A stretch of DNA of 64,000 bases from Moraxella canis (GTDB lineage: Bacteria > Pseudomonadota > Gammaproteobacteria > Pseudomonadales > Moraxellaceae), in NCBI RefSeq assembly GCF_002014965.1, contig NZ_MUXT01000004.1:73987-137986 (forward strand). Reading direction: 5' to 3'. This document shows, one piece after another, positions 55,203 through 64,000 of the stretch. A program made the translations under genes and the position numbers. How positions within the stretch are numbered: the first letter of the stretch is position 1; each line of letters begins with the position of its first letter. A model generated the notes under the pieces. That model was not told the DNA's origin, made no database searches, and saw nothing but the letters and a program-made list of their open reading frames with translations.

Positions 55203-56639
55203 TTATCTCTTAGGTTCATAGATAAAGACATCTTGAGCAGAAGCGCTGTATTGACCATCTTGGCTGTAGACCGTGATGGTAATCGGCGTGCTGCCAGGCT
55301 GAACCACGCTTGGATCGCCGATGATGCTGACAGGCAGATCGTATGGCTCATTGGCTTGAAGTGGTAGCTCTTTAAAGCGTGAGCGTAAAGTCATGCCAGC
55401 GGTATTATCACCATCTAGGCGCACTTGATAAACGTGACGCTGATCGGTTTTATTGACGATTTTTAGAACATAGCTATTTTCAATCATGCCATCTCGTCCG
55501 ATGGTCGAGATTTGTTTACGATCATGGCGAATTTCCATCTCAAGCGGTGCGCGCCCAACCGCAACCAGTGTCGCCGCGATGATACACGCTGATAATACGC
55601 CGATATAAGCAAAAATACGCCAGCCGATGATTTTGGTTTTTTGTTTTTCGACCAATTGGCGCTCGGTTGTGTAGCGGATCAGTCCACGCGGATAGCCAAC
55701 TTTATCCATGATTTCATTACAGGCATCGACACAGGCGGCACATTGGATACATTCTACTTGTAGACCATCGCGGATATCAATGCCTGTGGGGCACACTTGC
55801 ACACACATACTGCAATCCACACAGTCGCCATAGCCTTCAGGATGAGTATCTTTTTTGCGCGCACCACGTGGCTCACCGCGTTCATAGTCATAAGAAACCA
55901 AAAGCGTGTCTTTATCAAACATCACGCTTTGGAAGCGTCCATATGGGCACATATGCACGCACATTTGCTCGCGCATATAGCCACCATTGGTTTGGGTAAC
56001 AAAGGTGATGATTAAGAAAAATATCCACGTCATCTTACCCCAGCCTATAAAAAATGGGGTCGCACCATTAAAAAACAGGTAGTCGGTGCCTACGATGAAA
56101 GAAATGAAAGTCAGCGCTGTCGCCGCCGAGATTACACCCCAAGCTGCGTGCACTGCCAACGTTTTAAAGATTTTTTCGGCATTCCAGGGAGCTTTGTCAA
56201 ATTTGATGCGTTTATTACGATCACCGATGATCCATTTTTCGATGTGCTGATACAGATGCACATAAATGGTCTGCGGACAAGCATAGCCGCACCACACACG
56301 TCCTGCATAGACTGTGACCATAAATAAAGTCATCGCCGCAATGATAAAGACAAACGCAAAGAAGTAAAAATCCTGCGGCATGAAAGTTGCACCAAAGATA
56401 TAAAACTTCGGTTCAATCACATTTAACAAAATTGCCTGCCGACCATTCCAACGAATCCAAGGCGCAATCAAAAATAATACAAAGATGGCATACATCGAAA
56501 TCAGGCGGATATTTTGATATTTGCCCTTAACAAATCTGGGATGTACACGATGCTTGGTCGCATCCATATCTTTGGAGTGCGGGATGATTTTTTCGGGAAT
56601 GGGACGGGGTTTTTTCTTGGGTTTTTGTTCTTCTGACAT
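55203..56639 (-). CDS. ccoG: cbb3 oxidase accessory protein CcoG (FixG/RdxA)
   Basis: Polyferredoxin-like membrane protein that reduces copper for the cbb3 oxidase. The 478 residues have about five membrane helices in the first half (NapH-like), CGYACPQTIYVHLYQHIEKW near residue 117, and two 4Fe-4S clusters CVDCSMCVQVCP and CIQCAACVDAC near residues 275-310. A further helix and a C-terminal Ig-like domain (about 370-478) with NKTDQRHVYQVRL follow. All eight cluster cysteines are present. ccoI and ccoS are not in the window. AAGG precedes the ATG. Confidence 0.95.
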   Translation of the reverse strand: MSEEQKPKKKPRPIPEKIIPHSKDMDATKHRVHPRFVKGKYQNIRLISMYAIFVLFLIAPWIRWNGRQAILLNVIEPKFYIFGATFMPQDFYFFAFVFIIAAMTLFMVTVYAGRVWCGYACPQTIYVHLYQHIEKWIIGDRNKRIKFDKAPWNAEKIFKTLAVHAAWGVISAATALTFISFIVGTDYLFFNGATPFFIGWGKMTWIFFLIITFVTQTNGGYMREQMCVHMCPYGRFQSVMFDKDTLLVSYDYERGEPRGARKKDTHPEGYGDCVDCSMCVQVCPTGIDIRDGLQVECIQCAACVDACNEIMDKVGYPRGLIRYTTERQLVEKQKTKIIGWRIFAYIGVLSACIIAATLVAVGRAPLEMEIRHDRKQISTIGRDGMIENSYVLKIVNKTDQRHVYQVRLDGDNTAGMTLRSRFKELPLQANEPYDLPVSIIGDPSVVQPGSTPITITVYSQDGQYSASAQDVFIYEPKR

Positions 56640-56873
56640 AGTATATACCTTGGCTTGTCGCCTAAATAGATTAAATTTAAATGTATAATCAAACTAAGGC
56701 ATGGCTTGGTAAATAAAAAAACACCAAAATAGGTATCTTGAAACTGAGCTTATATTACCATTTTTTGTAGGGTTTTTGTATGATATTTTGAAATTTTATA
56801 AAAATATGCAAGCTATGTTTTTGAATAAAGATATTCTTAAGCGGTAAAACGGGCATTTGGATTATATCAAATC

Positions 56874-56903
56874 AAAACCCCATCAGATGAACTATGATGG
56901 GGT
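56874..56903 (-). terminator. Terminator of the SCP2 gene
   Basis: ACCCCATCA and TGATGGGGT around a 9-base loop, with a minus-strand TTTT tail; 27 bases after the SCP2 stop. Confidence 0.85.
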
Positions 56904-56930
56904 CGTGTGAAGTGATTTTACAGGGTTTAA

Positions 56931-57314
56931 TCAAAATTCAGTGATTTGTAAAATCTTTTTAAACAGCTCTTTTTGCTCTTGGCTTGGCTTGGCTGATTGT
57001 AGTGCCATGACTTGGGTCATATCACCATCAATGCGGATTTTGCCCAGCATAAACGCTTCAATGGCTTGATTGACATCATTATTAGCAATGATTTGTGATA
57101 ATGTGTCGCAATCAATGGTGACAGTGCTGATCGCATTTTCTACTAAGCCTTGATGCAGCTTACCGTCTTTTAGATGAAGCTCAACGCTTTCGTCGCCAGT
57201 GACTTTGGCATTTAGTAAGACATTGGCTAAATTAGGTGGCAAGTTCAGATCGCCTGCAGATTGGTTGAGTTCATTGACTTTATCAAACCATGCTTGGCTC
57301 AAAAATTTTTCCAT
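56931..57314 (-). CDS. SCP2 sterol-binding domain protein
   Basis: A 127-residue cytoplasmic protein of the SCP2 superfamily. The central beta strands VELHLKDGKLHQG and TVTIDCDTLSQIIANN near residues 44 and 85, the helix QAIEAFMLGKIRIDGDM near residue 95 and the C-terminal helix are typical. The superfamily binds hydrophobic ligands, for example UbiJ and lipids. It is compact and has no membrane segment. Positioned upstream of ccoG in the same orientation, separated by a terminator. AAGG before the ATG. Confidence 0.85.
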   Translation of the reverse strand: MEKFLSQAWFDKVNELNQSAGDLNLPPNLANVLLNAKVTGDESVELHLKDGKLHQGLVENAISTVTIDCDTLSQIIANNDVNQAIEAFMLGKIRIDGDMTQVMALQSAKPSQEQKELFKKILQITEF

Positions 57315-57581
57315 AATAATTACCTTAAGTGTTGATGATGTAGGTTAAAAGGGTGCTGCGACTATGCATTTGATGTATTATAAAGTAAAACCGACAACTT
57401 GTCACAATCGCCATGAAATCGGTCTCGTTTTTTATGCTTGATAAAACCACACTTATTAAATTACTCAATTAAAATATTAAAAAAATTAAATTATTATAGA
57501 AAATAAGGCTATATTACCAAAAAATTTCAATATTTTTACAAAATATACCCAAAAATTACATTTGTGTTGTATAATAAAAGG

Positions 57582-57760
57582 TGAACATCCGCTGGTAATA
57601 CCATATTGTCAGTAGGGATATATTTGGTGTTGGCACCTTGCCGCACCGTCTAACGCAAGCCAAGCAGTTTTGCAAGCCAAGCTAGCGGAGTCGTATATTT
57701 TGGAATCATTACCAAAGTCATCGATAATCCATAGAAAATTTAAGGATTTTTTCTTTTTTG
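57582..57760 (+). ncRNA. Candidate structured RNA upstream of ccoN
   Basis: Inside a 578-base gene-free gap, 57582-57720 is clearly richer in G+C than its AT-rich flanks. It begins about 7 bases after a TATAAT at 57570-57575. GGTAAT at 57594-57599 can pair with ATTACC at 57708-57713, and CCATAT with ATATTTTGG (bulged), giving a closing helix. GGTGTTGGCACC makes an inner hairpin. The direct repeat CAAGCCAAGC occurs at 57656 and 57673. AATCC/GGATT followed by a T-rich tract (57726-57760) could end the transcript. No known riboswitch or 6S consensus is recognised. No convincing reading frame on either strand. Confidence 0.35.
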
Positions 57761-57892
57761 CTGGCTGACTTGATGATATTTGCCTAACTTTGCGTTACAA
57801 TAGACACACAAGATCAAAGCAAGAGTAGTTTTTTCACTCGATTTGATAAAACTGCGACGCTAAATAAATCGGGCTGCACAGGAAAATATCCA

Positions 57893-59374
57893 ATGAGTCT
57901 ATATAAATCAGCAGTAGCCCCCTTGTCCGTAGATCATGAATATGAAATCACGATTGTGCGATTTTTTACAATCATGGCGGTATTTTGGGGTATCGTTGGC
58001 ATGGCTGTCGGTGTATTTATCGCATCACAGTTAGCATGGCCAGTATTAAATTTTGACACAGCATGGCTGTCTTTTGGACGTCTAAGACCGCTGCATACTA
58101 ATGCGGTGATTTTTGCGTTTGGGGGTTCGGCTCTTTTTGCAACTTCTTATTACATCGTTCAGCGTACTTGTAAGACCAGATTGTTTGCGCCTTATTTGGC
58201 GTGGTTTACTTTTTGGGGCTGGCAAGCGATCATCGTTTCTGCCGTCATTACCCTGCCACTGGGGGTGACTTCTGCTAAGGAATATGCTGAGCTAGAATGG
58301 CCGATTGACATCGCCATCGCTTTGGTTTGGGTGGCTTATGCCATTGTCTTCTTTGGAACAATCATTAAGCGCCAAACATCACACATTTATGTTGCAAACT
58401 GGTTCTTTGCAGCATTTATTATCACCATTGCGTTGCTACATATTGTGAATAGCTTGGCAGTGCCAGTTGGCTTATTTAAGTCATATTCACTATTTGGTGG
58501 TGCGACTGATGCCATGGTTCAGTGGTGGTATGGGCATAATGCTGTTGGTTTTTATTTGACTGCTGCATTCTTAGGTATGATGTACTACTTCATTCCTGTG
58601 CAAGTAGGCCGACCTGTTTACTCATATCGTTTATCAATCGTCCACTTTTGGGCATTGATTGCGTCATATATGTGGGCAGGTGGACACCATCTACACTATT
58701 CAGCGCTACCTGACTGGACCCAGTCACTGGGCATGGTATTTTCATTGATTCTATTTGCACCTTCTTGGGGCGGTATGATTAATGGTGTATTGACCCTTTC
58801 GGGCAGTTGGGATAAGTTGCGTACCGATCCGATCATTCGCTTCTTGATTGTTGCTTTGTCGTTCTATGCGATGAGTACTTTTGAAGGTCCAATGCTATCT
58901 ATCAAAGCGGTTAACGCGATCAGTCATAATACCGACTGGACGGTAGGTCACGTACACTCAGGCGCCTTAGGCTGGGTTGGTATGATTACCATTGGTTCGA
59001 TTTATGTATTATTGCCGCGTATCTTTAACAAGGCAAAAATGTACTCAACCAATCTGATTACACTGCATTTTTGGCTTGCGACGACTGGTACCGTATTGTA
59101 TATCGTTGCGCTTTGGATCTCAGGTATCACTCAAGGTATGATGTGGCGTGCCACAAACCCAGATGGTACTTTGGCTTATGACTTTATCCAAACCGTTGTT
59201 GTTTCACATTGGCCGTATGTCGTCCGTACATTGGGTGGTGCGCTGTATGTAGGTGGTATGTTTGTGATGGCTTATAACTGCTATCGCACGATTAAGATGC
59301 CAAGCGTTCCTGAACATATTGCAGAGCCAGAAGAAGTGAACACTGGCAGCGAACAGGCATCGGTACAGGCTTAA
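57893..59374 (+). CDS. ccoN: cbb3-type cytochrome c oxidase subunit I
   Basis: Catalytic subunit reducing O2 at the heme b3-CuB centre. The 493 residues have about twelve membrane helices. The low-spin heme His is in [16 protein letters not shown] near residue 62; CuB histidines lie in [16 protein letters not shown] near residue 206 and [11 protein letters not shown] near residue 260; heme ligands in [20 protein letters not shown] near residue 345. The cbb3-specific Tyr is in the region [16 protein letters not shown] 9 bases before the ATG. First gene of ccoNOQP, about 65 kb separated from no other heme-copper oxidase in this window. Confidence 0.97.
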   Translation: MSLYKSAVAPLSVDHEYEITIVRFFTIMAVFWGIVGMAVGVFIASQLAWPVLNFDTAWLSFGRLRPLHTNAVIFAFGGSALFATSYYIVQRTCKTRLFAPYLAWFTFWGWQAIIVSAVITLPLGVTSAKEYAELEWPIDIAIALVWVAYAIVFFGTIIKRQTSHIYVANWFFAAFIITIALLHIVNSLAVPVGLFKSYSLFGGATDAMVQWWYGHNAVGFYLTAAFLGMMYYFIPVQVGRPVYSYRLSIVHFWALIASYMWAGGHHLHYSALPDWTQSLGMVFSLILFAPSWGGMINGVLTLSGSWDKLRTDPIIRFLIVALSFYAMSTFEGPMLSIKAVNAISHNTDWTVGHVHSGALGWVGMITIGSIYVLLPRIFNKAKMYSTNLITLHFWLATTGTVLYIVALWISGITQGMMWRATNPDGTLAYDFIQTVVVSHWPYVVRTLGGALYVGGMFVMAYNCYRTIKMPSVPEHIAEPEEVNTGSEQASVQA

Positions 59375-59384
59375 GGGGTAAACA

Positions 59385-60023
59385 ATGTCTAAAATCACTC
59401 ATGAGTTAGTAGAGAAAAACACAGGTTTACTCGTTATCTTCATCGTCATCGCCATTAGCTTTGCAACTTTGGTTGAACTTGTTCCTTTGATTTATGATGA
59501 AACAGTTGCCGAAGAGGGCGGTGTGAATAAGCCATTACCAAATATGCGTCCTTGGACAGCGCTTGAGCTTGAAGGTCGTGATATCTATATTCGTGAAGGC
59601 TGTCACGTTTGCCATACTCAGATGATTCGTCCTTTGCGTGCAGAGGTAGAGCGTTATGGACCTTATAGCCGTGCAGCGGAATCAGCGTGGGATCATCCAT
59701 TTTTGTGGGGTTCAAAACGCACTGGTCCGGATTTGGCTCGTGTCGGCGGTCGCTACTCGGATCAATGGCATGTTGATCACCTGATCGATCCACGCTCTGT
59801 CGTGCCTGATTCGGTGATGCCATCTTATCCTTGGCTTGCTACCAAAGAAGTCAATGGCACGAAAGTACAAGAAAAAATGCGTCTGTTTAAAGATCGTTTT
59901 GGGTTACCTTATACAGAAGCAGATATTGAAGCTGCACCTGACCAAGTTCAAGGTGCAACCGAGCTGGATGCCCTAGTTGCTTATCTACAGCAGTTGGGTA
60001 TTGCGATGCAAGGTCAACGCTAA
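59385..60023 (+). CDS. ccoO: cbb3-type cytochrome c oxidase subunit II (mono-heme)
   Basis: Membrane-anchored c-type cytochrome of 212 residues. One N-terminal helix (about 14-34) is followed by heme motif CHVCHTQM near residue 70 and an axial Met candidate in [14 protein letters not shown] near residue 148. It starts 10 bases after ccoN with AAGGGG, and its stop overlaps the ccoQ start (TAATG). Confidence 0.97.
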   Translation: MSKITHELVEKNTGLLVIFIVIAISFATLVELVPLIYDETVAEEGGVNKPLPNMRPWTALELEGRDIYIREGCHVCHTQMIRPLRAEVERYGPYSRAAESAWDHPFLWGSKRTGPDLARVGGRYSDQWHVDHLIDPRSVVPDSVMPSYPWLATKEVNGTKVQEKMRLFKDRFGLPYTEADIEAAPDQVQGATELDALVAYLQQLGIAMQGQR

Positions 60024-60205
60024 TGAATTGGGGCGTTTTGCATAGTATTGCGACCGTAGCGGCCTTTATTGCCTTTATTGGAATCGCATGGTGGGCTTAT
60101 TCCCCAAAAAATAAAAAACGCTTTGAAGAAGATGCACAACTTGCGCTGGATGATCAGGACAGACAACGTCTATCATCACATAAGCGCACTAAGGATATAC
60201 AATGA
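60023..60205 (+). CDS. ccoQ: cbb3-type oxidase small subunit CcoQ
   Basis: A 60-residue protein with one transmembrane helix (about 6-26, LHSIATVAAFIAFIGIAWWAY) and a charged cytoplasmic tail with SPKNKKRFEEDAQLALDD, the CcoQ pattern. It overlaps ccoO by one base and ccoP by 4 bases, so all three are co-translated. Confidence 0.94.
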   Translation: MNWGVLHSIATVAAFIAFIGIAWWAYSPKNKKRFEEDAQLALDDQDRQRLSSHKRTKDIQ

Positions 60206-61269
60206 GCTTTTTTTGGAGTTCTTGGATTACCATCTTGTCATTGGGCTGCTGGCTATTCATCTTTGGTGTTCTGGTATGGACCTTGCGATCTAAACCAGTT
60301 CTTGAAGAAGATGAAACCACAGGTCACTCCTATGATGGTATCCGAGAGTATGACAAGCCACTACCTAAGTGGTGGTTGGTGATTTTCTTTGGCACGATGA
60401 TTTGGGGCTTGGGTTATTTTATCCTTTTCCCTGCGATTCAGCCAAGTGTATGGAAAGGTGTGACAACTGTTGAAGTGGATGGCGAATCAGTACCTTGGAC
60501 TTCTGCCAACGAATTAAACAGCCAGCTTCAAGCCAACAACCGCGTATTTACTGAAAATTTTGAGCAAAACATTTTGGCAAATGCAGGTGCAAGCGAAGCA
60601 ACTGTTGTTCTTGCTAAGCTGAATGATCTTCAATCTCAGCGTAAAGCTGGTGAAGAAAACGCCGAACTACAAACACAGATCGACGAGCAAGTCAAACTGC
60701 TAGCGCCTTTTGTTGATAAGCTAGCAGCTGATCCAGAGGCGCAAAAGGTTGGTAACCGACTATTTTTGCAAAACTGTGCGCTATGCCATGGCTCTAACGC
60801 AAAAGGTGCGCTTGGCTATCCTGATTTGACGGATAATGATTGGCTATATGGCGGCAACGCTGATGAAATTTTGCTGACAATTCACAATGGTCGCGTCGGT
60901 TCTATGGCTGCTTGGCAGCAACAGTTGGGTGAATCTGGTGTCCGCGCAACCGCTGAATATGTGCTTGAAATTTCAGGCAACCAAAATGGCTATGAGCTTG
61001 ATACTGCTAAAGTTGCACAAGGTAAAGCTTTATTTGAAGCGAACTGTGTGCTGTGCCACGGTGCAGATGCTAAAGGTATCACTGCAATGGGCGCTCCAAA
61101 TCTGACGGATGATATCTGGCTGTATGGCGGCGATCGTGATACTATCCAAACTACGATTCGTCATGGTCGTGCTGGTGTGATGCCAGAGTGGCAAACTAAG
61201 CTGGGCAATGAGCGTGTCATGCTATTGGCTGCTTATGTTCGCTCACTGTCACAAACTGCTGCTGAATAA
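60202..61269 (+). CDS. ccoP: cbb3-type cytochrome c oxidase subunit III (di-heme)
   Basis: Di-heme c-type cytochrome that feeds electrons to CcoO/CcoN. The 355 residues have two N-terminal helices (about 8-29 and 55-76), a helical/charged stretch up to about 185, then heme sites CALCHGSNAKG near residue 193 and CVLCHGADAKG near residue 284. Each is followed by a YGG(N/D) loop and the axial Met in GRVGSMAAW and GRAGVMPEW. A terminator follows. Confidence 0.97.
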   Translation: MSFFWSSWITILSLGCWLFIFGVLVWTLRSKPVLEEDETTGHSYDGIREYDKPLPKWWLVIFFGTMIWGLGYFILFPAIQPSVWKGVTTVEVDGESVPWTSANELNSQLQANNRVFTENFEQNILANAGASEATVVLAKLNDLQSQRKAGEENAELQTQIDEQVKLLAPFVDKLAADPEAQKVGNRLFLQNCALCHGSNAKGALGYPDLTDNDWLYGGNADEILLTIHNGRVGSMAAWQQQLGESGVRATAEYVLEISGNQNGYELDTAKVAQGKALFEANCVLCHGADAKGITAMGAPNLTDDIWLYGGDRDTIQTTIRHGRAGVMPEWQTKLGNERVMLLAAYVRSLSQTAAE

Positions 61270-61285
61270 CTATAGCCGCTGTTTT

Positions 61286-61314
61286 AAGAGTCGCTTTTGC
61301 GGCTCTTTTTTGAT
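61286..61314 (+). terminator. Terminator of ccoNOQP
   Basis: AAGAG-T-CGC / GCG-G-CTCTT stem with a TTTT loop and a TTTTTT tail, 16 bases past the ccoP stop. Confidence 0.85.
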
Positions 61315-61955
61315 TTTAAATCATAGAGCTAGATTTATTAAACTCTACTAAACTATCGTATTTGGGCTTAGTTAATCCAATGATAATATGTATCCAGAGC
61401 TTCTTAGTTGGGGGTTTTGAATTTATAATTTTATTTATTTAATATACTTATAATTAGTTAAATAAATAATGCTTTAGTTTCTATGCTTAGGTGATGTGTC
61501 ATAACATCAGATTTGAATGATTTGTAACATTATGTGCCAATAAGTGCCAAAGGTGTTATCTTGTTCTCTAAATAAGGGTATAGAAACCTTTTTTTTTGCA
61601 CTTTAATCAGCTAAATGTGACTGCTTTGCCTTATGAGGTCTTTGACAAGGTTTGTTAAATCAGTAAAAACAACCTTGGGCAAGTTCGGTCTGGTGGTTAA
61701 AAAGCTGTCTATAATGAGGGATGGAATGATATTCAACCTTATGTGATTATGTTATAAAATCAAACTGCTTAATTTGATGATATGTTTCTTAATTCAGCTG
61801 TATTATAATCCTATCTACAGATATAAAAATTCAAAAATTCTCATTATGCTCTTTAAGTTACAATGATCCATTTCTCCATATAATCTCTATGATGAAAATT
61901 TAAGAAGCATAGTCTTAATATCCCAGAATGATAACATTGGATTATCGCCAAAATA
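61315..61955. other. Gene-free AT-rich stretch between ccoP and the large surface protein
   Basis: About 640 bases with no supported gene. Reading frames are short and broken on both strands. TATAAT occurs near 61709 but lacks a convincing -35 or a coding target. No similarity to a known element is seen, so I leave its role open. Confidence 0.5.
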
Positions 61956-61986
61956 AAAAGTGCTGTGAATGATCACAGCACTTTTT
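61956..61986. terminator. Terminator of the large surface protein gene
   Basis: AAAAAGTGCTGTGA and TCACAGCACTTTTT, a 14-base stem with an ATGA loop and A/T flanks, just past the stop of the leftward gene. Confidence 0.95.
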
Positions 61987-62001
61987 AAATGATTACAAAT
62001 A

Positions 62002-64000
62002 TCAACCAATGACTGAAAGGATATATTCTTGGTTCCAAACGGTACCATCATCAAAATAAATGCTTTCAATCGAATGATTTGATAACTGATTTGAAATCTT
62101 AATACTACCTGAATGGACATTTTCATAAGTTTCAGTATAAGGATTTCCTTCTAAGTCTATCATTTCATGAGATATTTGCTGAATTTTAGTGACGTTTAGG
62201 TAAACATCTGTTCTACGGGATGTAAGAGAGACTTCATCAGGTGTTATATTGCGAAGGTAGAGCTTATCATAACCCCAATTGCTATACTCGTTGATATCAA
62301 TTTCAAAACTTGTAGCATCTCCAGGGTTGATATCATAGATATCATCACCATCCCCGCCATATAAATAGGCGCGACCGACAGGGTGGAGGGTAAAGCGATC
62401 ATCGCCATTATTACCTTGTAGATAGATACTACCGTAGACAGAGTGGAGAGTAAAGTGATCATCACCATTACCACCGTCTACAGATATACTGGAATATCTG
62501 TCGCTACCTGTGTGGATCAGGGTATTGTTACCCTCTCCAGCTTGCCAATTGATATCACCATCAGTAATGAGCAAATCATTATTATTACCAGTTATGATTT
62601 CAGAATCATCCTTTGTGGTTTTGACGATATACATCGCATCATTATCTTTTGCAGAATAATAGGTGGATGGCGAAACCATATTGATTGCTTGAGTAGCACT
62701 ATTACCTGCGATATCTGTCAAGACCGCTTCATAAGTTCCTGCTTCAAATGGTACAGCAGAAAGATCAGTGATCTCACTGCGTGCGCCATCGCTGGTTTTA
62801 TATAATGACAAATCATACTCTGTCGCCGTAGTGAGTGAAATTAAACCTGTATCTAGGTTATAGTTAGTACCGATGGCATTGTACAAATCTGGTGCCTGAG
62901 TATCTACAGTGACTGCGATGCTATTTGTATAACTGATGTTGCTTGAAGCATCAGAAACTTTAGCACGGAGTAGATAGCTGCCATCTTCAAGATTTGTGAC
63001 GGAATTACCATCCATCACCTGCCATGTATCACCGTTATCCAACGAGCTTTCGTAAGTGACTGTTGAACCTAATTCATGACCTTGGATATGTAGACCAAAA
63101 CTGTTATCACTGCTGATACGGTCGCTGTCTGAGCTACCCGTATCTTCATAATCCACCAAGGTCAGCGTACCTGCTTCAGGTGGTGTGGTGTCTTTATCAA
63201 GCGAAGCGGTATGGGTCTTTAATGGTTTACCATTCATATCTAAGATTTGAATGGATAAGGAGGTTTCTGATGCGTCTGAATGACTGGTAGCCAAAGACTT
63301 GTACTGGTAGCTTCCATCAGAGTTGATGGTCAATGTACCATCTGGGGTGTTAACGGTCATTGACTGTGCTGACTGATCTGCCGAGTGAACAAGTGTCTGA
63401 TCACCAACTTTGATTTGGTAGCTCTCTGGTTTGTTGGCTGTATCTGCAAATATATGACCATTAATAGACTCATAACCAGTAAATACATCTTGGGTTACAG
63501 GTGCTTTTTCGGTGATATTTAGTGAAATATTTGAGCCACTAAAGTAAGCATCAAGAATTAGGGTATAAGCGCCTTCAGAAAGTGGCAAGTTTTTATTTAA
63601 GATAATTGTATCATGACTAGAACCCACTTTGCTTATACTCTGAGAGCTGCTGCTTGATAATCCCGAACCAATGATTTGATAGCTAACAGATCCGTTTAAG
63701 ATTCTTGATTCATTGCTAAGATCCAGGGTGATATAGCCATCTTTACCTGTAATGACAAAATCAATGGTGTCGTATAGGCTATTACGAGTACTTGCATTAA
63801 CAACGGTCTTATCTTGATGGCTGGTTTGTTTTTCAAAAACTGGAACCAGTTCAAAATTGGCAGTTGAATCTGAAAGTGATGCTGTCGCAAAGACTTTGGC
63901 AGCGCCGCTGACATTGTTGGCGGCATCTTTGGCAGTCACACTCAAGGCTTCGCCATTGGTATAGGCTTTATCTAAGGTGGCGCTGTAGTTACCTTTGGCA
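62002..64000 (-). CDS. Large repetitive Ig-like/RTX surface protein, C-terminal part (5' end outside window)
   Basis: Partial. The frame is open to the end of the window: the 18 codons upstream of the TTG at 63945 continue as another repeat of the same kind, so the true start lies further right and the part here is about 665 residues. Features in order: end of an Ig-like repeat (SVTAKDAANNVSG), a beta-rich region, a VCBS-like repeat (TPDGTLTINSDGSYQYKSL), an Ig-like repeat with DTTPPEAGTL and VTVDTQAPDL, then RTX-type GGxGxD nonapeptides (GGNGDDHF, GNNGDDRF, GGDGDDIY) near the C-terminus. This matches Bap-like adhesins exported by type I secretion. No secretion genes are visible here. Confidence 0.9.
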   Translation of the reverse strand, partial: AKGNYSATLDKAYTNGEALSVTAKDAANNVSGAAKVFATASLSDSTANFELVPVFEKQTSHQDKTVVNASTRNSLYDTIDFVITGKDGYITLDLSNESRILNGSVSYQIIGSGLSSSSSQSISKVGSSHDTIILNKNLPLSEGAYTLILDAYFSGSNISLNITEKAPVTQDVFTGYESINGHIFADTANKPESYQIKVGDQTLVHSADQSAQSMTVNTPDGTLTINSDGSYQYKSLATSHSDASETSLSIQILDMNGKPLKTHTASLDKDTTPPEAGTLTLVDYEDTGSSDSDRISSDNSFGLHIQGHELGSTVTYESSLDNGDTWQVMDGNSVTNLEDGSYLLRAKVSDASSNISYTNSIAVTVDTQAPDLYNAIGTNYNLDTGLISLTTATEYDLSLYKTSDGARSEITDLSAVPFEAGTYEAVLTDIAGNSATQAINMVSPSTYYSAKDNDAMYIVKTTKDDSEIITGNNNDLLITDGDINWQAGEGNNTLIHTGSDRYSSISVDGGNGDDHFTLHSVYGSIYLQGNNGDDRFTLHPVGRAYLYGGDGDDIYDINPGDATSFEIDINEYSNWGYDKLYLRNITPDEVSLTSRRTDVYLNVTKIQQISHEMIDLEGNPYTETYENVHSGSIKISNQLSNHSIESIYFDDGTVWNQEYILSVIG

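Noticed and set aside
56857..56870. FNR-like box TTGGATTATATCAA upstream of ccoG
   Set aside because: Only one half-site matches; it lies more than 200 bases from ccoG and within the region of the SCP2 terminator.
57582..57720. Known riboswitch (cobalamin, TPP, FMN, c-di-GMP) in the ccoN upstream region
   Set aside because: None of their conserved core words is present.
57770..57783. FNR box near ccoN (TTGATGATATTTGC)
   Set aside because: The second half-site does not match ATCAA and the position relative to a plausible -10 is wrong.
61887..62126. 79-residue leftward reading frame at the end of the adhesin gene
   Set aside because: It overlaps the adhesin C-terminus and the terminator, has no ribosome binding site and no recognisable pattern.
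63945..63945. TTG at 63945 as true start of the adhesin
   Set aside because: The frame continues upstream with a clear further repeat (NYSATLDKAYTNGEA), so this is an internal codon.

Overview
The window is chromosomal DNA of a gammaproteobacterium, most likely family Moraxellaceae (Moraxella or Psychrobacter side). Supporting signs are moderate G+C, the order rplM-rpsI-petABC-sspAB, a cytochrome bc1 complex together with a cbb3 oxidase (Acinetobacter normally lacks this pair), E. coli-type ArgG, ypjD divergent from ffh, and many small lipoproteins. The genus call is inference from gene content; no rRNA is present. I see no prophage, insertion sequence, integron or CRISPR array. One tRNA gene (Glu) is present.

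Layout. 0-9 kb: waaA (Kdo transferase), a pirin, rsmE, a drug/metabolite exporter, then a three-gene leftward cluster that looks like the peptidoglycan O-acetylation set (MBOAT transferase, PatB-like and Ape1-like SGNH enzymes), and cmoM. 9-18.4 kb: a lipoprotein, an ABC importer of the TrpXYZ type with two tandem paralogous lipoprotein binding proteins, purU and clpB with a candidate heat-shock promoter. 18.4-24.7 kb (leftward): rplM-rpsI, petABC, sspA-sspB-NRDE protein, each block closed by a terminator. 24.8-34.2 kb: mnmG, an AEC carrier, a hemerythrin protein, sbcDC and a DUF493 gene. 34.2-42.5 kb: ypjD/ffh, tsaB, uppP, rsmJ, a small membrane protein, ubiA, and a PiT phosphate transporter with a well-formed Pho box plus a terminator-like hairpin in its leader. 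42.7-48.1 kb: a rightward five-gene unit (pirin, YcaC-like hydrolase, XapX membrane protein, YtcJ-like amidohydrolase, MFS exporter fused to a monooxygenase-like domain) that reads as a coherent but functionally undefined system. 48.2-57.3 kb: tRNA-Glu, pyrC-rnt-yajQ, argG, an L,D-transpeptidase-like protein, a lipoprotein resembling a peptidase-inhibitor I9 fold, a LysR regulator, ccoG-fixH and an SCP2 protein. 57.3-61.3 kb: a possible structured RNA, then ccoNOQP. 62-64 kb: the C-terminal end of a very large Ig-like/RTX surface protein that runs off the window.

Functionally, bc1 (petABC) passes electrons to cytochrome c and on to the cbb3 oxidase (ccoNOQP), with ccoG and fixH for its assembly. 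Cell-envelope work is spread across waaA, uppP, the O-acetylation cluster and the L,D-transpeptidase. RNA and protein quality control is served by rsmE, rsmJ, cmoM, mnmG, tsaB, ffh, rnt, clpB and sspAB.

The most interesting leads are the Pho box plus leader hairpin before the phosphate transporter, the pirin/YcaC/XapX/amidohydrolase/MFS operon, the candidate RNA before ccoN, the I9-like lipoprotein, and several perfect dyads in promoter regions. Start codons were moved from the longest possible reading frame wherever a ribosome binding site or family length argued for it; each such choice is stated.
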